Position numbers and translations under genes: made by a program. A stretch of 64,000 bases of DNA from Holothuria scabra (taxonomy: Eukaryota > Echinodermata > Holothuroidea > Aspidochirotida > Holothuriidae), in contig CM074188.1 of the NCBI GenBank assembly GCA_037179385.1, forward strand, positions 27,173,318 through 27,237,317. The letters are read 5' to 3'. Shown here one piece after another: positions 20,769 to 32,522 of the stretch. Below the pieces are notes generated by a model. The model saw only the letters and a program-made list of their open reading frames with translations. It ran no database searches and was not told where the DNA came from. The first letter of the stretch is position 1, and every line of letters begins with the position of its first letter.

Positions 20769-23160
20769 CTAAAAACAAACAAAAAAGCAAACAAAGTTAA
20801 ACAATCACAAAGATAAAAAAAAAAAAAAAAATTGAGCAAATTTAAAGTTGTAATAAGGAAGGTTTCCAGTTTTTGGAAACAAGTTAGAAGGTTAAGAGAT
20901 TGAGTTTGAATAATGGCCCCCAGCTTTGGGAAGTCCAAACTTGGTGTTCGTGGACACCCAATGCATTTTGTATGAGCCCCTACGGTACAGGTATATGTTT
21001 GTGTCTTGACTGTGCATAATGGGTGGAAAAGTTTGGAAGCTTGGAGGCTCCTTCCTGGGGGGTTTAGGTATTTGGAAGGATACTTTTGCACGTGCATGAA
21101 AATACAGAAGAGACTGATGAAAAATTAACTTCATAGACCTTGTGCACTGACAACAAACTGACTTCATCCTTGGGGCAAAACAATGGAAGACGTGGCCACA
21201 CACATATGGATTTGATCTGCACGTGTAGCAGACTCTGCACGTATTCATCTGGTTGACAAATCAGCTGTCTGCATTTGTCAGTGTCTGTTTGTTTTGCCCC
21301 AAAAGGTGGGTGTACTTCCCACTATGTGACATCATGCACAAGGTCCCTTCCTGCGAAACTTGCCTGACTGTGTCTTTTCACAACAAAATGGCGTCAAAGA
21401 TTTCTTGATCACAGATTAGCAGGCAACGTAGCTCATTGATTAACTGCATGTCTTGGGACCTAAGTATTGACTGTGGACCCTGCACAAGTACCTAAATATG
21501 AACACAAAATACAAGTAGAAACTAAAATGTTGTAGAATCCTAATACAAACAAGAACCTTCAATTAGCTCATTAGAACTACAATCAAAGTGTTATGACTGA
21601 CGATCAAACATTGAAATTAAAGTCCAGAATATATTTCTGTATTTAAAATTTAACTTTATATATTTGCACTGTAAGCAAGTTAATTAGGATGAAGCATTTT
21701 TAAGAACCTTGCTATCAATCACGATAGAGGCACAGTACACTGTCCATATTAAACTACACTAATGTAGTTTAAGTGTAAGATCCGGTTTTACAGCTCAGTT
21801 TCTAAACAATTTGTTTAAGTCTGGCCAGCCTATTTTCCAGTTGTGGCTAATTGCCTGATTTTACGTACTCCATTGCTGTGAACGTGTAGCAATTAATCGC
21901 TAAACGATCGCATGTGGAATAAACGTTTAGTATAAAGCTACAAGTGATTAATCGCAAAACCTCTTTTTGACAGTTTTTAATCCATTTGTATACTCTGATG
22001 ATCCCTGGGTCATTTTAAATGGAACATTCTGGGCATATTTGAACCTTACAGGCTTCAGAGTTTCAGAATAATTTGATTTTACTATGCAAGATAACAACTT
22101 TTATTATATCTGCATTACATTCAGTATCAATCACTTCATACTGAATTTTTTTTTTTGTGATAAGGTAATCGCAATAAATTGCTAAAAGGTCACTGATTTT
22201 TGAGGTTAAACAATTCATTATTTTTTTAAATGTTAACAGCCCTAATTGCTAATGCTTAGCACCAAGCATAATGGCAGTAGGTTCCATGACACTATTGCAC
22301 TGTATGCAGTGGCATAGGGGGAGGGTAAGGCAAATGTCCTGACTCTGGGAGAAAAAAAAAATGTGGAAATCTACCACACATGATGAAAACGTCACCAGAT
22401 AATAAAGTGACAACATTTACAGGGTAAATTGTTAACATTTTCTTTCATAAGTTCCATACTTTCTCGGATACAATCTTATATTAATTGATGCTACTGTGAC
22501 AAATTTCAGAGAACAATCAAACACCCAACAGGTGAAATTTTCATTTCAATATCATGTTGCGTTCAGAAGTTTAACTTTTTAAAGAAAATATTCAAACAAC
22601 AGAAACACATTGCATTGTGGGAAATCTGTGATGTCATACTGGCAGTTTAATCGAGCATCTTTTGCACTTTTTTGTAATGTTCACACCTGCATGCAAATGA
22701 AATATATATACAGACATTTTAAAGCTACAACCTTTCTGCTCACAAATTTTCAGCTCAACCTCAATTAAAAATTATTCAATGTATTTCTGGTGTAAAGTTT
22801 TGAGGTCAAATACAGTAAGTTACTTCAATTTTAGAGAACAACAAAAGATTTTTGAAAGTAATCTGCTGGTATTACACAAACCATCTTGTAACCTGGAGGT
22901 AACTGTGAGTCTACTTTTGATAAAACTAATCTATCTACTGTATAAACAGGAATGTCCTGAGTTATAAGCTATAAGTTATAAAGGTGTAGTATAAAAGGTT
23001 ATTCTCTTACGAAATTACACTGTATATAACTTTAACCTTTTACTAGAGTGGAAATTTCCTCTTCTCATTTCATTAAGCAACACAACAGACATAGTCAAAT
23101 TACACCAGTTGTTTAAAACAGTATCATAATGATTTTAAATGGCAGGAGTAGTCATCCCAA
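20769..23160. other. Intron 2, left part
   Basis: The segment contains an A-run (20815-20830), a hAT-like H1 fragment at about 21013-21110, and a stretch at 21890-22260 with several AATCGC motifs ending TTAACAGCCCTAA. That ending matches the hAT-like ending at 34487-34496. An inverted pair GACCTTGTGCACTGACA / ATGCACAAGGTC (about 21137 and 21332) suggests a small foldback element. No exon found. Confidence 0.45.
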
Positions 23161-23164
23161 ATTG

Positions 23165-23412
23165 AAGAAGTGTAGTAGACTGTCCAGTTTCATGATTGGC
23201 TGTTGGGAGTCATGTGACAATGTTTTTTCCTCTTCAAATGTGAAATTTACCAGAAATAACTGCTTGGTTTACCTTGAATATGCAACTGTAAAGTCATAAA
23301 ATGTAATGAAAGATAATTTGAAGAGAAGTAAGATGAAAATTGTGTAATTTAGCTTTTTCTTAAAAATAAGTTTGAGGGGACTGCTCTTTACCTTTAACTG
23401 GTAAAGTCCACT
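23165..23412. repeat. Dispersed repeat R2, copy 1
   Basis: The shared order is GTGTAGTAGACTGTCCAG, CATGATTGGCTG, TCATGTGACAATGTTTTTTCC, AATAACTGCTTGGTTTACCT, TAGCTTTTTC, and a terminal TTTACCTTTAAC. Recognisable copies lie at 45231-45470, 53783-54013 and 56365-56584, all in the same orientation. Class unknown. Confidence 0.65.
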
Positions 23413-23634
23413 TTAAGAGATTAGTTTAACATAAAAAAGGGAAGTTTCAAGCCACTTGAAAAAGTGGTACTAAGTGACTTTGGACAGTTAACTTTTGGTA
23501 GGACTTAACCAACAATACATTTTCAGCAGAGGATGGGTGTCTGAGAAGGTGAAAAGAATGTGTTTCAACAAGGAAGCATTTCTTCTGTGAGATGGGTTTA
23601 AATCTCTAATCCTTCCACCCAAAACAGTTCAAAT

Positions 23635-23905
23635 TCTGCTCACCTACTTACTTAAGCCCCTCCCAAAACTGTCTAAAATTCATCCTCATCCTGACTTGAA
23701 TCTCAGCATATTGCTTAATAAGGGTGAGTATACAAGACCCCAATATGTAATCAAAACACTCTCAGTTCAGTACATGATGTGTAATATGAGCTTTGGTCCC
23801 TGCATTTTTGAAACTTGCTGTCAATCAAGGAGCTTTGCCAAATGACAATTTCTGTTGACTACAACAAAAATCGTTGTTTAGGATTAGAGGACTGGCCCTT
23901 TCAAG
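23635..23905. repeat. Dispersed repeat R3, copy 1
   Basis: It is shared with 26635-26905: AAGCCCCTCCCAAAACTGTC, AATTCATCCTCATCC, AAAACACTCTCAGT, GCTGTCAATCAAGGAGCT and a terminal GAGGACTGGCCCTTTCAAG. Identity is about 70% by eye. No coding potential. Confidence 0.65.
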
Positions 23906-25635
23906 CAGTACATTGAGTTCTTTCTTAAAATTCACAAATTTTTCAAAAGCTGCTTGAAGTTTTCACTGCATGTATACACACAGCAAGTGATAAAAATTAG
24001 AAAAATCCTCATATGATCCTTCGTACAAATAAATGTTTTCTGAGTTGGAGTACTAAAATAACAATTTAATTATATTTTTAAAGATTTGTGAACAACATAT
24101 CTTTTTTAATTATGCACAAAACTACTACAAGCCAGGATACGAAACTTTTGACTTATTTTGCTATTATTATTGTCATGCGGTAGTGCCCTACAACACAGTA
24201 CAACTTTGCTGGGTGTACTGATGAATGGAACTAGACACTTCACACTTCCTGAATGAAGACATTCAAATATTGAACCTTGATTTTTAAGTTCCTCAAAGGG
24301 GCTCATTGAGTTGATATCAAAAACTTAACGAAAGTGTTTAAGGGTATTACCACATGAAAATGCTTACAATTAGCATAATGAGTCAAGTTTCATACCTCAT
24401 TGTAAAGGAAAAATTTAAAATTTTGTGGTGTCCTCACTTGAAATGGATTTTGCGAATAATTTGGAAAAGTGTCTGCATGCATGGCCACAAATTTTTGTAA
24501 ATGGAATGGAACTGTCAGTTGCTCACTCATATGACAGTTATTTGCATGAACGATATCGTGATTGTCTAATTTTGACCATTTGACATAGGTATGTAAAGAA
24601 AGCTTAAAGGTTTGAAAGAATTTGTTGCATTCATCAACAAACTTAATGAGAACATTTAGTTCTATAAAGACACAATATACTAGATATGTAGAAGCACATA
24701 GTACCATCTTATAAGGTTTCTTACATGTATGCAAAAATTCTGCAATTGCAACTGAAGACGTCTGGAGGACAAATTACACACTGGCAGAGATGTAGCTACA
24801 GTGGGTGGTGCTGAGCGGTGACACCCAGCACTTCAGAAAAATACACCTCTCCCCACCCACCACAAGGGTGCCTAATGAGACCTAAAGATAGCCCCAAATT
24901 TACTCCATAGAGTAAAATGAGGTAAAAATGAAAAATAAATGGCTGAATAATTGGGAAGATGCCATGAGGTGGATTGAGATCCTTTTTCAAGATCAGACAA
25001 TTACCCAACACTCAAATTTGGCTAGCTACATCCAGGTCCTGTACCTAATCAATGTGATGGATAGAACACGGTAATCCAAAACAACTGGCGCCTCCACTGA
25101 ATTTGACCATTTGACCTCTTCTGAAAGCTCCCTTTTTAATAGTACATACTGTACAGGTGGATGCTTATTTACCATTCCCATTCAGAGCATGACTTCCTCA
25201 ACTGGAGATTGAAGTATCCAAATGTTATTAAAACAGAAGATGGTACTAAGAAAGCACATGTCTACAGTAAGAACTAATGAACACTAAAATTCAAAATACA
25301 TATAATAACACACAAGCTGTTTTTTTAAGACCTGGTCATTATACAAGGAAGGGGAGACTTTGCTAGATTGATTCTAAAGCTGGGATTTGAGGGAAAGTAC
25401 TATAACAAATTGATGAATTCAAAATGATAATATTCACCTGATCCAAATTATAAATAAACATAAAAAATTTTGAACAAAAATACACAAGCAAGGAAAAGGA
25501 ATTTTACTGGTCACCTCATACCACACCTACCTAATACCACACCTGAATATATGGCATATCATGTATCCTGGTATTTCTCAACTTAATGTGCGGTGTGTTG
25601 CAGCCAATTTTTCAAACCAATTTTTTTTTTCTTAA
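23906..25635. other. Intron 2 spacer
   Basis: AT-rich. The minus-strand open frames at 24106-25011 lack splice context and family resemblance. Nothing further recognised. Confidence 0.4.
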
Positions 25636-26221
25636 AGGGGAAGTTTAAGCAAAAATTTTACTTTCGTATGTTAAAGAAGAAGAACCAAATCTACAGTATG
25701 GTGAAAGTTCCATTTAAATGGGACATGTATTTCTCAAGATATTAGTAAATTAACTCAGTAGATTTTTGTTCCATGGTGAGTTTGAGGACAGTAGAGCTTA
25801 TATCACTTTCTCCCATTGACAAGGAATGCTTTGTTTCCCTTTGTTTCATCACACTGTTGTGTTGACCATGCAGTCAATAGGAATAGAACAACCTTGTGAA
25901 AGATGCAAAGTTTGTAGAGTTCCTATGCCACTTATGCAATCACATTTTCATAGTATGGGATTGATGAGGAGAAAATCAACTCAACATAACAAGAAAAACA
26001 AAAAAACAATAAAAACAAAAGACTGTAAACTAATGTGGGGATATGTCATATGTGCTTGCTTTAAGTTCACTTTTTGTTGAAAATGTGAAAACTTTTTGTG
26101 CTCATATCTTGAGACCACACATCGGATTTCAATGCAAGGTTCACCAAAATGCTGAGAATAAGTACCTCTACAGTATATCATACCAAATTCCATTGTGACT
26201 TAAACCGTTCTTTGAAGTAGC
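25636..26221 (-). mobile_element. TTAA-type MITE family T1, copy 3
   Basis: It is bounded by TTAA at 25632-25635 and 26222-26225. The left end AGGGGAAGTTTAAG and the right end CTTAAACCGTTCTTT form the same imperfect TIR as copy 1. The body is the reverse complement of 4547-5064, with an extra AAAACAAAAAAACAATAAAA insertion near 25990. Confidence 0.65.
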
Positions 26222-26225
26222 TTAA

Positions 26226-27710
26226 TAATGGTATGCTGATGATACATACTTATACATGTTCTCAAGCAGTGCATATAGTTGATTTGTAAAATTCACCTGT
26301 TTTCCAAACCTTTGAAATTTTCTTTACGTTCTAATGACAAATGGTCATCTTAGACAATTCCAATGACATTTTTATTCAGTTATTTAAAATTCAATTGTTT
26401 TTTTTTTTTCAAATTCATGATAGACTCCTTTTCAAATTATGCATCTGCCTGTTACTAGCCAGAGTAAAATCAAATTAAAAATTTCAATTTCTTTGTAACT
26501 TTTGTTTGTAAAACATTCAGACTACCTATAAAGTAAAAAAAATTGCCATAAGGTGCAGTAGGTAAGCACCCTCTAAACATCCTTTGTTCAAGGCCCAGAT
26601 CTCTCACCGCAAAGAGTACCGATTCTCCTAACCTTCTTACTGAAGCCCCTCCCACAATTGTCTGAAATTCATCCTCATTCAGATACAATCTCAGTTTGTT
26701 GCTTCAAGGCGAGTGTAGAAAAACTCAATTTATAAAATCAAAACCTTCTCAGTACCGTTCATGCTATTTAACATAAGCTTTGGTACTCTGCATTGTTTGA
26801 ATTAGCTGTCAATCAAAGAGCTGAGCCAATTGAGGATTCCCGTACCCTTGTACCAAAATTGTAGTTTGGGGTGAGAGGACTGGCCCTTTAAGTTTTTGAT
26901 ATCAACTCAATATGTCTCTATAAATCCTTTAAATATTACCATATTACTGTAGTCATTATTCTGATACCTCAAATGATTTTTTTCTTTTCTTTTAGGAGTA
27001 ATTATTACATGGCACCCATTAATTGCTTGATAGAATTGTACTGTACAGTTTTATTGGATTTTGTACAAGCAGAGGCTGGTTAAAACTCCAGTTAAAAATT
27101 TTTTGTCAGATAAAATGAAAATTTGGCCAAAACATCTTTGCTGAACTGACACTTCACAAGCAGGGCTGAAATTTAGCACTTTTCTTTGTATTCAATGGGT
27201 AAAAATTGAATTAGACAGCTAGTTTAGTCTTTATGTGGTTGTCCAATGGCCAATTTGCAATTTACAAGTTCACTAAATCAGTGAGAAAACATGTCATAAA
27301 ATTCTCTTTAGACCTACAAGCAGTCTTGAAACAATAGTATGGACAGCAATCATTTATCTTTGCAAAATAGATCAAAATTCCAAAACAAATAATAAAAAAT
27401 AGATTAATGACAGAGACATAAAAAGCAGTTGTTTGTCTCACTGTTATCATTCTTTGCTTTTGTTTGGAGGACCAAAATATTTTTGGACAAACTCAAATTG
27501 GATACGACTTGTCCAATGGACGACCTGAATGTTTCCTTAAAAACCAGGGCCTGATAAATCAATCATAGAAAATTGCAGATGTCATGTTTTCACTTTTTAT
27601 TTTACTACAAATATTTACAAATTTTATTACAAATATTTTTAAACAAAGTTTCCAATTAACATTCATGAGGTGTTATTTTTTCTTATCTAAAGAATCTAGT
27701 AGGCAAATAC
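26226..27710. other. Intron 2, right part, with R3 copy 2
   Basis: Repeat R3 copy 2 is at 26635-26905. At 27155-27550 a CAGGGCTGAAATTT left end and a CCAGGGCCTGA right end hint at a hAT-like relic, but they are not good inverted repeats. No exon found. Confidence 0.45.
26635..26905. repeat. Dispersed repeat R3, copy 2
   Basis: It shares blocks with 23635-23905 in the same orientation, ending GAGGACTGGCCCTTTAAG. Confidence 0.65.
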
Positions 27711-27842
27711 CTGCATTAAAGTAATGCTTGAATCCTTCCAAAGAAGTAGGGAATGTTGTTTCTGGAGAATGAGACCTCTCCTTCTCATCCTTGCTGCTGG
27801 ATAATTTTTGCTTTTTTGCAATTTGTTCTGTCTCTTCACCAT
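27711..27842 (-). CDS. ARB2A: ARB2A-like coding exon 2
   Basis: The exon is 132 bp. The acceptor TTGTTACAG precedes it (AG at 27844-27843), the donor GCAG|GTATTT follows it, and both ends are phase 1. It encodes a charged linker containing a basic AKKQKL stretch that could act as a small nuclear localisation signal (inference), then FPTSLEGFKHYFNA. The latter matches the conserved start of the ARB2A fold, where family members read roughly FPxSLExFxYxFNxDGxLRH. The split codon joined to exon 3 gives Asp and produces FNADGQLRH across the junction. This is strong independent evidence that exons 2 and 3 belong together. Intron 1, between this exon and exon 1, is 1031 bp. Confidence 0.88.
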
Positions 27843-28014
27843 CTGTAACAAATGAAATAACTTTTGAGAAGGAGCAATTACTCATGATGCACATATATCA
27901 AGCATTACAGACAGTAAAATAGTTGTTTCAACTTCCCACTGACCAAAGCCTTGAAATTGTAGTCTTGATGCACTGGAGTATGTTAATACTGCACTGTAAG
28001 AGATACATATTTAT

Positions 28015-28230
28015 TACATCATGGCCAGGGTTCGATTCCCAGGTCGAGTCATACCAAAGACTCTAAAAATGGAACCTACTGCCGTTGTGTGTGACACTCC
28101 CCATAAGCAATGGAGCAGGGAAAACAAGCCAGTGAGCCAAAAATGAAAAAAAGGCCGTGGCCCGCTTGACTTGAACCAATAGGTTGGAAACCGGGCCATA
28201 TAACTCCATCTGACAACAGTAACTAACTAC
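28015..28230 (+). mobile_element. tRNA-derived SINE fragment
   Basis: GGTTCGATTCCC at 28028-28039 is a canonical tRNA B-box/T-loop. It is followed by TCATACCAAAGACTCTAAAA and TGGAACCTACTGCC, a body resembling conserved central regions seen in deuterostome tRNA-SINEs. The upstream A-box half is missing, so the head is truncated. It lies in ARB2A intron 1 and is antisense to the gene. The two overlapping minus-strand open frames here are not coding. Confidence 0.5.
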
Positions 28231-28873
28231 ATCATGGGAAGAAAAAGGTTTTTGACTAATCTTTCCCTTCTGATAGAACTGAAACAAAAATTTTTTTCGG
28301 TTTTAATGGGGATAGTCTTGGATAGACTGCAGCACTTGACAGCTTCAGATTACTAAAGCCAGTTTGTTAAAGCCTTCTTATAAATCAATGGGTAGGTCCT
28401 CAGATAGTCTGGGTGGTCACCACCTTACTTCACCAGTCTCAGTCCTATCTTCAAAGAAAAGCTCCAGTTGGGCTGCACATCAATGTCTATACCAAAACAA
28501 CCCCCAACATACAAATCTTTTACAGTGACTGAAAGGATCCCATTTTATTTCCCCCTTCATGTCTCAAAGTAAGGCAGGATTGTCCCCAAGGCTTGTAATG
28601 ACTTTTTGTTAAGCCAAATTTGCTTCACTAAAAATATGAAAAAAAAGCAAACACTGTTAATCTGTAATCATATGATCAGGTTTACATTCTTGTTTCATTT
28701 CATTTATTTGTTTCACCACTCAAATATATACAATGACATAGTTCAACAAAATTACAGAAGATAAAATGAGAATGGAAGGAAGTGCAACTAAAAGCCAAAG
28801 GCTTGTCCAGAGTGCACTCTCCAAAAAAGTCACAAAGTTTCAAAAGTAACTCACTGCCCTGCCCACCTCTCAC

Positions 28874-28931
28874 CTGCTTCAGCTCTCTTAACCTGTGTTG
28901 CTTGTCTTGCATCTCCACTTTCTTCAGCCAT
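28874..28931 (-). CDS. ARB2A: ARB2A-like coding exon 1 (start codon exon)
   Basis: Read on the minus strand, this exon encodes MAEESGDARQATQVKRAEA plus one base and ends at the donor GCAG|GTGAG (phase 1). The start ATG is at 28931-28929. Six bases upstream of the ATG there is an acceptor-like TTTCACAG (AG at 28939-28938), so exon sequence probably begins at 28937 and the true 5'UTR start lies further upstream. The encoded N-terminus is acidic and hydrophilic with no signal peptide, as expected for a nuclear or cytosolic protein. N-termini of this family are poorly conserved, so the call rests on the exact phase match to exon 2 (the split codon gives Asp) and on position, not on similarity of these residues alone. 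Confidence 0.75.
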
Positions 28932-28937
28932 AACAAC

Positions 28938-29534
28938 CTGTGAAAGAATGAAGAGTCTCCTATGAATAACGTTGTGTTTTTCCAAAGGAATCTAGGGGTA
29001 AAAACCCTTTTTTTTCATCACAGGATTAATTACGTTGTTAGGATGTTTATGGGGAATGTGGATCTAGACGTATCAAAAAAAAGAGGGGTGTCTGAAAGCC
29101 CCATGTTGTATTCTCCTAGACTGACACTAACACAACACTATGCTTATTATTGCATATTTTTGTAGCTGATTTAGCAAATGGGTGACAAAGAAGTTCCCCT
29201 TGGATTCCTGCCCAGGAGGTGAACTATTCTTAATAGATAAAGTAATCAACATTTCAACAAAAGAGTAATGGTTGATTTTTTACAGGGCTGCCACAATAAC
29301 TTTGTCACCAATATATTGTCGAAAAACTTTTGCTAAGACCAAACTGACTTAAGTTTTTTTCAAAACATGAAATTGCCTAAAATTACGTCCCTTTCACTTT
29401 TGCTCCAACATCTTTATGAGCTGCATTGCTGATGGAGCCAATCTATGTATATGGCTAATTGGGAGTCTGTTCAATGTACAGTACACACTGTTACATTATA
29501 GATATTAGAAAATATGGCTATTAACATCTTAACG
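28938..29534. other. Region upstream of ARB2A exon 1
   Basis: An acceptor-like TTCTTTCACAG on the minus strand abuts exon 1, arguing that this is intron and not promoter. I see no TATA box, initiator or CpG cluster. The plus-strand frame at 28962-29165 has no supporting signal. Confidence 0.45.
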
Positions 29535-29730
29535 CAGGCCTTGAATTTTCAGGTGTGTTACTGGAATCACACAGCATCACTCTCCTCAAACCACTGTGGG
29601 GAGTGTGAGTTTTTGCACACCAAGATTTCAAAGTTTCACAAAACAGCACATTCCTACTGCACTCCTTAACTTCATGAGGAGTGTGATTTGTACCACATCT
29701 AGCATAGAATAACTTAAAACTCAAGGCCTG
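29535..29730. mobile_element. hAT-like MITE family H2, copy 3
   Basis: The ends CAGGCCTTGAATTTTCAGG and AAAACTCAAGGCCTG are good inverted repeats. The interior GAGGAGTGTGATTTGTACCA is shared with 16395-16604. Flanking octamers do not match clearly. It is non-coding. Confidence 0.65.
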
Positions 29731-29956
29731 GTTATGGCAAATGTAAGGCCAGAGATTTAGCTTCACAATACCTCGATATTGCTGAGGAAATCTTGGCAAT
29801 ATCAAAAAGGGAAATACACCCTATTACTAAGCTGCTTCTCCTTCTTCTTAAAAAAAAGGGTGACACATCCAAAGGACATTCATTCACCACGCATGCGTTG
29901 AGAGGCTAAAAAGGGTTAAGTATGCCCAATAATAAAAGTGGATGGATAGAGGCAAC

Positions 29957-30770
29957 CTTCATTACATTGGAGGAAGACTATTCCAATCCTTTACGGTTCA
30001 AGGCAGAAAACTAAATTTATAACAGTTTGAACTAGTATGTGGGAGACAGAAATGGAAGTCGTGCATTAAACGGGTTCTACGAGTAGGACGCCAGAGACAA
30101 TCAACAGGTATGAGAGCCTGGCCAAACACACCTTTAGAAAAAAGGATCAAGCTACTTTGTCTCCGTCTATCAATCAAGGGCACAAGGTTTAGTTCCTTAA
30201 GGAGACTGGTCAAAGATCCTGGCTCTCTAGAATAGTCAGAGGCAATGAATCTAGCTGACCATTTTTGTATGCCCTAAAGTTTGTCACACAGGTAGACCTG
30301 GTGAGGGTCCAAACAGTACTGGCGTACTCCAGCACAGGCAGAAGGATTCCTTTATAAGCCATTAACTTGGCATCTCTAGGGCAGGAAGATAGGTTTCTAT
30401 ACAAAATATGAAGAATTTTATTTCTCTTGTTACAGATATTCTGGATATGCTTTTTCAGTTTAAATCTTTAGTGATGGTTATTCCGAGATACTTAATAGTA
30501 TCATCCCTTGGGAGCTCAATCCTATTTAAAACATATCTAAAAGATATAGGACTTTTTTTCCGAGCAAAAGTAATAACGCTACACTTGGTGGGCTGAAATC
30601 TCATGCCCCACGTAGAAGCCCACAGCCCCAACTGCCTGATGTCATCCTGAAGTTTGCAACAATCCTCATCGGACTCAATAATGCGGTAACAGACACAATC
30701 ATCTGCAAAAAGGCAAAACTTGGAAGAAACACCATTGACAATATCATTGATATGTAACAAAGGCTTACAA
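29957..30770 (-). pseudogene. Decayed 3' fragment of a non-LTR retrotransposon (LINE) reverse transcriptase
   Basis: The minus-strand translation contains LHINDIVNGV, then CLFADDCVCYR (RT motif 5 with the catalytic DD), LQDDIRQLGLWASTWGMRF, KCSVITFARK, and YLGITITKDLN. After a frameshift near 30455 it continues KKHIQNICNKRNKILHILYR and ILLPVLEYASTVW. After another frameshift near 30210 it reads LNLVPLIDRRRQSS, ending TVKDWNSLPPM. This is the C-terminal third of a CR1/jockey-like LINE polymerase. Stops and frameshifts show it is dead, and the 5' end is truncated at about 30770, as is usual for LINE copies. The clade is uncertain. Confidence 0.85.
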
Positions 30771-31526
30771 AGGTTAACCTTAACCCTTTTAATTACTGCA
30801 TGTACGTAACCCTAACCCTATAGGCTTAACTGGGTGTGAGAGAATTTGGCCTTTTACTTGGATTTGGAAGACCATTTCAGGCCAATTCCAGTTCCGGGCC
30901 CCTCCATTCCAAGTCCTTGAACAGGACCGTGTACTTAGCTTAACCGTAGGACCTACTCCGTACACAGTCCTTGCCCATACGCCTCCTGAAATCAAGACAT
31001 TTGCACGCCGAGGTTGACCAAATCTACAACTGCCTCACAGCTTCAAAACTGCACCTTTAATTACCATACTGTACTTGCCATGAATGATCTTGAACACCGC
31101 ATTTAGGCTTGTCTTGAAATCGGCTTTTCTTCAATTGGGGGAATAAGTTGGTGAAATTGGGAATAAAAAATCCACTCTGTCACGAAGTAAGTTACACAAT
31201 CTAGAAATATCTGTACTGTAGTGTAAGTCAAATGATGCAGTGCCATCACTTCAGGTAGTCAGTGTTACCCTTCTGTCGAGGTGACCCTGCCTTATTATAA
31301 TATACCTCGATGAGTATGAACAAGGCAGGGTCACTCAACGGAAAGGTTACCCTGACTCACTTTATGTTACAGAAGACGTTCCTTTCCACTTTATAAGATG
31401 ACCTTATTTACAGAATATTTTGATAATTTATTTAAATTAGTTATACATTTTATTAATTCTGGAAAGTATTTAAAAAAAAATTTATTAGTATATCAGATAG
31501 AAGTAACATCTTTCTTTTCAAGTTTT
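30771..31526. other. Intergenic spacer with telomere-like words
   Basis: GTACGTAACCCTAACCCTATAGG at about 30804 is the reverse complement of the TTAGGG-containing unit at 36245-36345. The palindromic-looking pair GGTGACCCTGCCTT / AAGGCAGGGTCACTC near 31280-31337 forms an inverted repeat (CAAGGCAGGGTCAC) about 40 bp apart. No coding signal. Confidence 0.4.
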
Positions 31527-32522
31527 AACCAGAATGCAAAAATGCATTGAGGTTTCGATGATACATAAATGTTTTAAAGAGTACCATCATGCACCATTAC
31601 CTTCTCATTCAAATGTTATACTAGCATGTTCAAAAAATAATTTTGTTATTCCAGATAACCTTTTGACCTCAATAAAAGCCATACATAGCTAGACAGGCAA
31701 ACAACAGACAGACAGATGGACAAACAACTATCTTGAAAGATCGTAGGCTACTTAAAAAGGTTCCTAGACTTTGACCCCTGGAGACCCCAGATGACCTTTC
31801 GTTTCTACCAAAAACAATGGGGATGAATCGAGCGTGGAAAATCGCAATTATTCCGCCTAAATTGAGATACTTGGCATCTCTGCCTTTGACCTCCGCCAAA
31901 AACAACATAGACCATTTCCTGACCATAACCCATCCACATACCATTACCAAATACGAATTCTATTCAAGTTTCCTACCTTGAGATATCGCATTAAAATGTC
32001 AAACTTTGACCCCCGGTGACCTCAGATGACCTTTAACCTCTGCCACAAACAAAAGGAACCACTTCCTCACCATAACGCATCCACATACCAAACAATAAAA
32101 TTTATCCAAGCTTTTTATCTTGAGATATCATGTTAACGAGACTTTCAGACTTTGACCCCAGGTGACCCCAGATGAACTTTGACCTCCGCCTAAAACAATA
32201 GGGTCCATCTACTGACTTATACGCACCCACATAGCCTATTAAATATTAAATCTATCCAAGCTTTCTACCTTGAGATATCGTGTTAAAAAGATGTTCAGAC
32301 TTTGACCCCTGGTGACCCCGTATGACCTTTGACCTCTGCCACAAACAAAAGGAATTACTTCCTGACCATAATGCATCCACATACCAAATATGAAATTAAT
32401 CCAAGCTTTCTACCTTGAGATATCATGATAGGCCTAGCCTAACGAGATTTTCAGACTTTGACCCCATGTGCCCCCCGGAGACCTTCGACCTCCACCAAAA
32501 ACTTTACAGACCACCTCCTGAC
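31527..32522 (+). mobile_element. Helentron/HINE-like element B, 5' portion
   Basis: It opens AACCAGAATGCAAAAATGCA with the subterminal repeat GGTTTCGATGAT at 31551-31562. It is almost identical to 945-1110 of element A for the first ~160 bp, except a small indel. About six diverged core units follow (TGACC clusters near 31664, 31788, 32025, 32171, 32318 and 32470). A relic of a hAT-type end (TTGGCATCTCTG) lies at about 31868. The array breaks off inside a unit at about 32522 (ACCACCTCCTGACCCA). Confidence 0.65.

Larger units (their letters stand above)
4216..28937 (-). other. ARB2A: ARB2A/FAM172A-like gene, 5' part (gene span within window)
   Basis: Four coding exons on the minus strand join with compatible splice phases (1, 1, 0, then 0 at the last donor). 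Together they give 177 residues beginning with methionine and running into the Arb2 domain. Known for the family: ARB2A/FAM172A is a vertebrate cotranscriptional and splicing regulator linked to AGO2 and CHD7, and its domain is named after fission-yeast Arb2 of the Argonaute siRNA chaperone complex. The remaining domain, including the serine nucleophile-elbow region, must lie left of base 1. Introns are 1031, 6942 and 16194 bp and consist largely of transposon relics, in line with the very long introns of this gene in vertebrates. An acceptor-like CACAG just before the 5' part of exon 1 suggests a further non-coding exon upstream. Confidence 0.9.

Noticed and set aside
20747..21248. Two long overlapping minus-strand frames upstream of ARB2A exon 3
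   Set aside because: They cross the exon 3 acceptor and an inverted-repeat element. The conserved ARB2A reading is in the 20602-20768 frame only.
27155..27553. Possible hAT element with CAGGGCTGAAATTT and CCAGGGCCTGA ends
   Set aside because: The ends are not convincing inverted repeats and I see no target duplication.
30800..30825. Telomere remnant (CCCTAACCCT)
   Set aside because: Only two units, embedded in a dispersed 28-bp repeat unit found elsewhere in the window; not a telomere.
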